NCBI RefSeq assembly: GCF_902459615.1
Contig: NZ_CABPSA010000002.1
Coordinates: 620,001-684,000, forward strand
Length of the DNA: 64,000 nucleotides
Direction: 5' to 3'
From: Pandoraea commovens
GTDB taxonomy: Bacteria; Pseudomonadota; Gammaproteobacteria; Burkholderiales; Burkholderiaceae
Shown piece by piece: positions 60,058 through 64,000 of the stretch. How positions within the stretch are numbered: position 1 is the stretch's first letter; each line of letters starts with the position of its first letter. Under the pieces are notes generated by a model that ran no database searches, was not told where the DNA came from, and saw only the letters and a list, made by a program, of their open reading frames with translations. The position numbers and the translations under genes were made by a program.

Positions 60058-60702
60058 ATGCAACTCATCATCGCCAACAAAAAATACTCCTCGTGGTCGA
60101 TGCGTCCCTGGGTGCTGCTCAAGCACTTCGGCATCGCGTTCGAAGAGAAGAACGTGTGGCTCGCGCAGCCCGATTCGCGCGAGCAGATCCTGCGCTATTC
60201 GCCCACGGGCAAGGTGCCCTGTCTGATCGATAACGGCATCACCGTCTGGGATTCGCTCGCCATCTGCGAATATCTGGCCGACGCCTATCCGCATCTGCCG
60301 CTGTGGCCGAAGTCGCTGGGCACCCGCGCACATGCCCGCAGCATCTGTGCCGAGATGCACAGCGGTTTCACCGCATTGCGCACCAATATGTGGATGAACG
60401 TCGCAGCCCACTGGCCCGGTGCCGGTGCGACGCCCGAAGCGCTCGCCGACGTCCGTCGCGTCGAAGCGATCTGGGAAGACTGCCTCGCGCGCTACGAAGG
60501 TCCGTTCCTCTTTGGTGACTTCTCGATTGCCGACGCGTTCTATGCCCCCATCGTGATGCGCTTCACGACGTTCGAGCCTACGTTGTCGGCGCATGCGCAG
60601 GCGTATGCCGAGCGCATTCGCGAAGTGCCTGCCGTGCAGGCGTGGGTGGCGGCCGGTCGCGCGGAGACGCAGAGCGTCGCTTTCTACGACGTGCGCCCAT
60701 GA
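60058..60702 (+). CDS. Glutathione S-transferase family protein
   Basis: 214 residues. MQLIIANKKYSSWSMRPWVLLKHFGIAFEEKNVWL with the Ser-Ser-Trp-Ser active-site region, VPCLIDNGITVWDSLAICEYLADAYP (GSH-binding Ser), and GPFLFGDFSIADAFYAPIVMRFTTF (helix with N-cap Asp). The SxW-S start is that of the maleylacetoacetate isomerase/zeta-like bacterial group. Substrate unknown. Stop overlaps cca (ATGA). Confidence 0.92.
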   Translation: MQLIIANKKYSSWSMRPWVLLKHFGIAFEEKNVWLAQPDSREQILRYSPTGKVPCLIDNGITVWDSLAICEYLADAYPHLPLWPKSLGTRAHARSICAEMHSGFTALRTNMWMNVAAHWPGAGATPEALADVRRVEAIWEDCLARYEGPFLFGDFSIADAFYAPIVMRFTTFEPTLSAHAQAYAERIREVPAVQAWVAAGRAETQSVAFYDVRP

Positions 60703-61949
60703 AGATTTACGCCGTCGGCGGCGCGATTCGCGACGCCATGCTGGGGCTGCCGGTGAAAGACCGCGACTATGTCGTGGTCGGTGCGACGCCGGAAGAGATG
60801 GTGCGACAGGGCTTCCGTCCGGTGGGCCGCGACTTCCCGGTGTTTCTGCATCCCAAGACACAAGCCGAGTACGCGCTGGCGCGCACCGAGCGCAAGACGG
60901 CGCGCGGTTACCATGGCTTCTCGTTCTACTTTGCACCGGAAGTCACGCTGGAAGAGGATCTGATACGGCGCGACTTCACCATCAATGCCATGGCGCGCGA
61001 AGTGCTGCCGGACGACAGTCTGTCCGACGTGCTGGTCGACCCCTACGGTGGCAAGCGCGATCTGGAAGCACGCGTGTTTCGTCATGTCGGCGAGGCGTTT
61101 GCGGAAGATCCGGTGCGCATTTTGCGCTGCGCACGGTTTGCCGCGCGCTTCACCGACTTCACCGTCGCCGCCGAGACGATGGCGCTGATGCAGACGATGA
61201 CGGCCAACGGCGAGGTCGATGCGCTGGTGGCCGAGCGCGTATGGCAGGAGATCTCGCGCGGGTTGATGGAGCATCGCCCGTCGCGCATGTTCGACGTCCT
61301 CCGTGAGGCGGGGGCGCTCGCGCGCATTCTGCCGGAGGTCGCCCAGTTGTGGGGCGTGCCGCAACGTGCCGACTTCCATCCTGAGGTGGACACCGGCGTG
61401 CACGTGATGATGGTGCTCGACTACGCCGCACAGCAGCGCTATTCGCTACCGGTGCGTTTCGCCGCGCTTACGCATGATCTCGGCAAGGGCACGACGCCCG
61501 AGGACGTCCTGCCGCGTCACATCGGACACGAGGGACGCAGCGTCGGCTTGCTCGGCCCGCTGTGCGCGCGCTTGCGCGTGCCGGTTGAGTGTCGTGAACT
61601 GGCGCAGGTCGTGGCGCGCGAGCACGGCAACATCCACGCGAGTCAGAAGTTCGGCGCGGGTGCGTTGGTGCGTCTGCTGGAGCGGTGCGATGCGCTGCGC
61701 AAGCCGGAGCGCTTCAATGAGGTGCTGCAAGCGTGCGAAGCCGATGCACGTGGACGTGGCGGCGACTTCGCGACGGCGCCGTATCCGCAACGCGAGCGCT
61801 TGCTGGCGGCGCTGGAAGCTGCGCGCAGCATCGATGCCGGGGCGGTGGCAGGTCAGTATGCAGACAATCCGGGGAAGATTCGCGAAGCGGTTCAGGCCGC
61901 GCGCATCGATGCCGTCGAAGCGGCCGGGTTAGGCGGCGACGACAGTTAA
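60699..61949 (+). CDS. cca: Multifunctional CCA tRNA nucleotidyltransferase
   Basis: 416 residues. Class II nucleotidyltransferase: MKIYAVGGAIRDAMLGLPVKDRDYVVVGATPEEM (catalytic DxD in KDRDY), ALARTERKTARGYHGF, LEEDLIRRDFTINAMA, DPYGGKRDLEARVFRHVGEAFAEDPVRILRCARFAARF; then an HD domain with VRFAALTHDLGKG and GHEGRSV, the phosphatase/phosphodiesterase part of the multifunctional form. Adds and repairs tRNA 3'-CCA ends. Confidence 0.96.
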   Translation: MKIYAVGGAIRDAMLGLPVKDRDYVVVGATPEEMVRQGFRPVGRDFPVFLHPKTQAEYALARTERKTARGYHGFSFYFAPEVTLEEDLIRRDFTINAMAREVLPDDSLSDVLVDPYGGKRDLEARVFRHVGEAFAEDPVRILRCARFAARFTDFTVAAETMALMQTMTANGEVDALVAERVWQEISRGLMEHRPSRMFDVLREAGALARILPEVAQLWGVPQRADFHPEVDTGVHVMMVLDYAAQQRYSLPVRFAALTHDLGKGTTPEDVLPRHIGHEGRSVGLLGPLCARLRVPVECRELAQVVAREHGNIHASQKFGAGALVRLLERCDALRKPERFNEVLQACEADARGRGGDFATAPYPQRERLLAALEAARSIDAGAVAGQYADNPGKIREAVQAARIDAVEAAGLGGDDS

Positions 61950-61972
61950 GCCATTCGCCGGACCGTACGACA

Positions 61973-62010
61973 GAGGGGCATGCGAGACTTTCAAATCTCG
62001 CATGCCCCTC
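61973..62010. terminator. Strong hairpin between cca and the convergent binding-protein gene
   Basis: GAGGGGCATGCGAGA and TCTCGCATGCCCCTC form a perfect 15-bp stem with an 8-nt loop. Only a short T-rich stretch follows on each side. Confidence 0.8.
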
Positions 62011-62057
62011 GTCGTTTGCTTCGCTATCGCGTCGCTTTCCCGCCGCCCGCGTCTGAA

Positions 62058-62969
62058 TTACTCGAACGCCTTGTCGTTCGGGTTCGCGTAGAGCTGCTTG
62101 AGCTGCTCGCTCATCGGGAAATTGAAGTTGATGTTCTTCGGCGGCACCGGCGTCTCGAACCACTTCTTGTACATGGCGTTGATCTCGCCGCTCTTCATCA
62201 CACCGGCGAGTGTGTCGTCCACCAGCTTTTTGAACTCGGTGTCGCCGTGCTTCATCATGAAGCCGTACGCTTCGAACGACTGCGGCTTGCCCGTCACGAT
62301 CCAGTCGTCGGGATTGCGGCCCATCGTGCGCGCACCGGCGAGCAACACGTCATCCATCATGAATGCCTGAACGCGTCCGCCCTGAAGCATGGTGAACGAC
62401 TCGCCGTAGTCCTTGCCGGAAATGACGTTCATGCCCATCTTCTTCTCGTTGTTCATCTTGTTGAGGATGCGCTCCGAGGTCGTACCGGCATTGGTCACGA
62501 CCGGCTTGCCCGCCAGATCCGGGAAGTCCTTGATGCCCGAATTTTTGTTCGTGAGCAGGCGCGTGCCCGCGACGAAGAACGTGTTCGAGAAGTTGACCTG
62601 CGACTGACGCGCCGTGAGGTTCGTCGTCACGCCGCACTCGATGTCGACCGTGCCGTTCTGCACGAGTGCGATGCGGTTCTGCGATGTGACGGGGATAAAG
62701 CGGACTTGCAGATCGGGCTTCTTCAGACGCGTTTTGACCGCGTCGACGACCTTGTTGCACAGATCCTGCGAGTAACCGATGACGTTGTGACCGTTGTCGT
62801 AATACGAGAACGGAATCGACGATTCGCGATGACCGATGGAAATCACGCCGCTGCTCTCGATCTTTTGCAGCGTCTCCGATGCGCCCTGCGCCAGCGCCGC
62901 ACCGGCAGCCAACGTCATCGCTACGGCCAGCGCCCCGTGCATCACCCCGGTCAATCGCGTCTTGATCAT
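62058..62969 (-). CDS. Amino acid ABC transporter substrate-binding protein (GltI-like)
   Basis: 303 residues with signal peptide (GALAVAMTLAAGAALAQG). SBP_bac_3 family: GVISIGHRESSIPFSYYDNGHNVIGYSQDLCNKVVDAVK, RFIPVTSQNRIALVQNGTVDIECGVTTNLTARQSQVNFSNTFF, VAGTRLLT, and the YKKWFETPVPPKNINFNFPMSEQLKQLY end typical of glutamate/aspartate-binding proteins. No permease genes are adjacent; it could serve a transporter elsewhere, perhaps the orphan one at 36.3-38.4 kb. AT-rich upstream region 62970-63060 is the likely promoter. Confidence 0.92.
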   Translation of the reverse strand: MIKTRLTGVMHGALAVAMTLAAGAALAQGASETLQKIESSGVISIGHRESSIPFSYYDNGHNVIGYSQDLCNKVVDAVKTRLKKPDLQVRFIPVTSQNRIALVQNGTVDIECGVTTNLTARQSQVNFSNTFFVAGTRLLTNKNSGIKDFPDLAGKPVVTNAGTTSERILNKMNNEKKMGMNVISGKDYGESFTMLQGGRVQAFMMDDVLLAGARTMGRNPDDWIVTGKPQSFEAYGFMMKHGDTEFKKLVDDTLAGVMKSGEINAMYKKWFETPVPPKNINFNFPMSEQLKQLYANPNDKAFE

Positions 62970-63229
62970 GTCCTGCTCCTGAAATGGTCTTCCCGTGATT
63001 CATGATTGAATCATTTGTTTCATGTTAATTTTTTTGCAACAAATGATCAAATCATAGTTAACCCGCAAAAACGACAGCGGCATACCCCAGGTCGTGAGAC
63101 GTGACGGTGCGGCGAACCGATGGCGGGGACTTACGGGGGAAGACGAGACGGTGCGGTGGGAACGAGCGAGGCGCCGCTGACGTGCGGCGTTGCAACGGGT
63201 GTTGCGACGGTTGCGGAGTGTGGCGACTG
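62970..63229. other. Intergenic gap upstream of the binding-protein gene
   Basis: 260 bases, no convincing gene. The first ~90 bases are AT-rich with ATGATTGAATCATTTG and CAAATGATCAAATCAT as related repeats around a T-rich stretch, a possible regulator site. The remainder is GC-rich and featureless to me. Confidence 0.4.
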
Positions 63230-63424
63230 CTACAGCAAACGAATCAGCAGGTTGAAGACGAGCGAGAGCAGCACGGTCGAGGCAAACGGGAAGACCATTT
63301 CCTTCCCGCGCCAGCGCAGTCGCACGTCACCGGGCAGGCGGCCGATGCCGAGTTTGGTCAGCCAGGGCGCAGCCGCCGAGAGGACGCAGATCGCGAAGAA
63401 GATGGTGAACATCCAGCGAAACAT
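63230..63424 (-). CDS. DUF2905 small membrane protein
   Basis: 64 residues: MFRWMFTIFFAICVLSAAAPWL, GIGRLPGDVRLRWRGKEMVFPFASTVLLSLVFNLLIRLL. Two membrane helices joined by the conserved GRLPGD loop define DUF2905. Unknown function; commonly follows a methyltransferase gene, as here (26 bases after it). Confidence 0.9.
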   Translation of the reverse strand: MFRWMFTIFFAICVLSAAAPWLTKLGIGRLPGDVRLRWRGKEMVFPFASTVLLSLVFNLLIRLL

Positions 63425-63450
63425 CGGGGCGGCCTCTCGGTTGGGCGTGA

Positions 63451-64000
63451 TCAGAGCGCGTGACTGCGGTCGCCGTTGACGAAGCCGACCAGACCGGCCC
63501 ATTCGTCCATCGCGCGTCCGAAGGCGATGACCTTGAAGAGCTCGCCCATCTCGGCCTCGGAGAGCAGCTTCTGTGCGGCGGCGGCCGCAGGCAGGAACGT
63601 CTTCTGATCGGTAGGGTCGAGCGTGCTCATCAGATCGATGATGCCCGCATTCATCAGGAAACGCGCCTGCGACGTGAAGCCCAGCAGGTCGAGACCGGCT
63701 TCCACACCGGCGTCGGCGATGCCCGAAAACTCCACATGCGCGGTGATGTCCTGCAAGCCGGGGTAATAGAAGGGGTCGTCGTGCGCGTGGTGGCGGTAGT
63801 GGCACATGAGCGTGCCGCCTGCGCGCTGCGGATGGTAGTACTCGCGTGCGGGGAAGCCGTAATCGATCAGCAGCAACAAGCCACGCGCCAGCAAGGGGGC
63901 GACGCTGCGCACGAAGGCCGCGGCAGCTTCGTGCGTTTCCGTCAGATATTCCTGCGTCGGGGGCAGATCGGCCAATGCGTCGAGCGCTTCCGGCAGCGGG
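63451..64000 (-). CDS. MidA/DUF185-type SAM-dependent methyltransferase, C-terminal part (partial)
   Basis: The gene runs off the right edge; about 183 C-terminal residues are visible. RGLLLLIDYGFPAREYYHPQRAGGTLMCHYRHHAHDDPFYYPGLQDITAHVEFSGIADAG is the core of the MidA/NDUFAF7 family; GFTSQARFLMNAGI and FKVIAFGR near the end agree. In mitochondria it methylates a complex I arginine; bacterial targets are unknown. Confidence 0.9.
   Translation of the reverse strand, partial: PLPEALDALADLPPTQEYLTETHEAAAAFVRSVAPLLARGLLLLIDYGFPAREYYHPQRAGGTLMCHYRHHAHDDPFYYPGLQDITAHVEFSGIADAGVEAGLDLLGFTSQARFLMNAGIIDLMSTLDPTDQKTFLPAAAAAQKLLSEAEMGELFKVIAFGRAMDEWAGLVGFVNGDRSHAL

Overview
This 64 kb window is high-GC chromosomal DNA from a betaproteobacterium of the Burkholderiaceae, most like Pandoraea or Burkholderia. 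The support is the MetX/MetW pair, the ahcY-tlyA-metF order, SlmA, the Burkholderiales-type porin, a ure/urt nitrogen cluster and the NDUFA9-type epimerase. Genes are densely packed, with many ATGA/GTGA stop-start overlaps. No rRNA, tRNA, insertion sequence, prophage or CRISPR array was seen. Almost everything is core or catabolic metabolism; two visibly AT-richer patches (8.7-10.4 kb and 30.1-30.9 kb) look acquired.

Layout. 0-5.6 kb: the end of a branched-chain-type ABC transporter, then galB-galC-galD (lower half of the gallate / protocatechuate 4,5-cleavage route), an alpha/beta hydrolase and a SnoaL-like protein, all overlapping. 5.8-8.6 kb: a porin and a 14-TM MFS exporter. 8.7-10.4 kb (minus): a two-gene AAA ATPase + DUF4276 cassette that looks like an antiphage module. 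10.6-15.7 kb: HAD phosphatase, slmA, metX-metW under a SAM-II riboswitch with a long extra arm, ampG. 15.8-19.1 kb: exonuclease III, a LysR regulator and the divergent lrgAB pair. 19.1-23.0 kb: SAH riboswitch, ahcY, a small membrane protein, tlyA and metF. 23.2-30.1 kb: dppABCDF and a TraB/GumN protein. 30.2-30.9 kb: a ParE/RelE-type toxin-antitoxin module.

30.9-46.0 kb (mostly minus) is a nitrogen-scavenging island. The urtABCDE-ureD operon (urea uptake plus urease accessory D) and a second operon (polar amino acid ABC transporter, then ureA-J-B-C-E-F-G) are separated by an isochorismatase-like gene on the other strand. Each operon has a sigma-54 -24/-12 promoter, an upstream NtrC-like dyad, and a nearly identical 20-bp element just downstream of the promoter. 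Urea is imported by Urt, split by nickel urease, and nickel is handled by UreJ and an extremely His-rich UreE.

46.2-64 kb: a DUF1059 protein, an MFS transporter with a GlxA-type regulator, a MocR regulator divergent from beta-alanine:pyruvate transaminase and mmsA (beta-alanine to acetyl-CoA), the 5-oxoprolinase genes pxpBCA behind a 5-formyltetrahydrofolate cyclo-ligase, a lytic transglycosylase, an NDUFA9-like protein, a GST, the CCA-adding enzyme, an amino-acid binding protein, DUF2905 and a MidA-like methyltransferase cut by the window end.

The methionine cycle is a second theme: metX/metW (SAM-II), ahcY (SAH riboswitch) and metF lie within 11 kb, so SAM and SAH are probably each sensed by RNA in the same neighbourhood. 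All functional calls are from reading the sequence and family knowledge; no database search was run.
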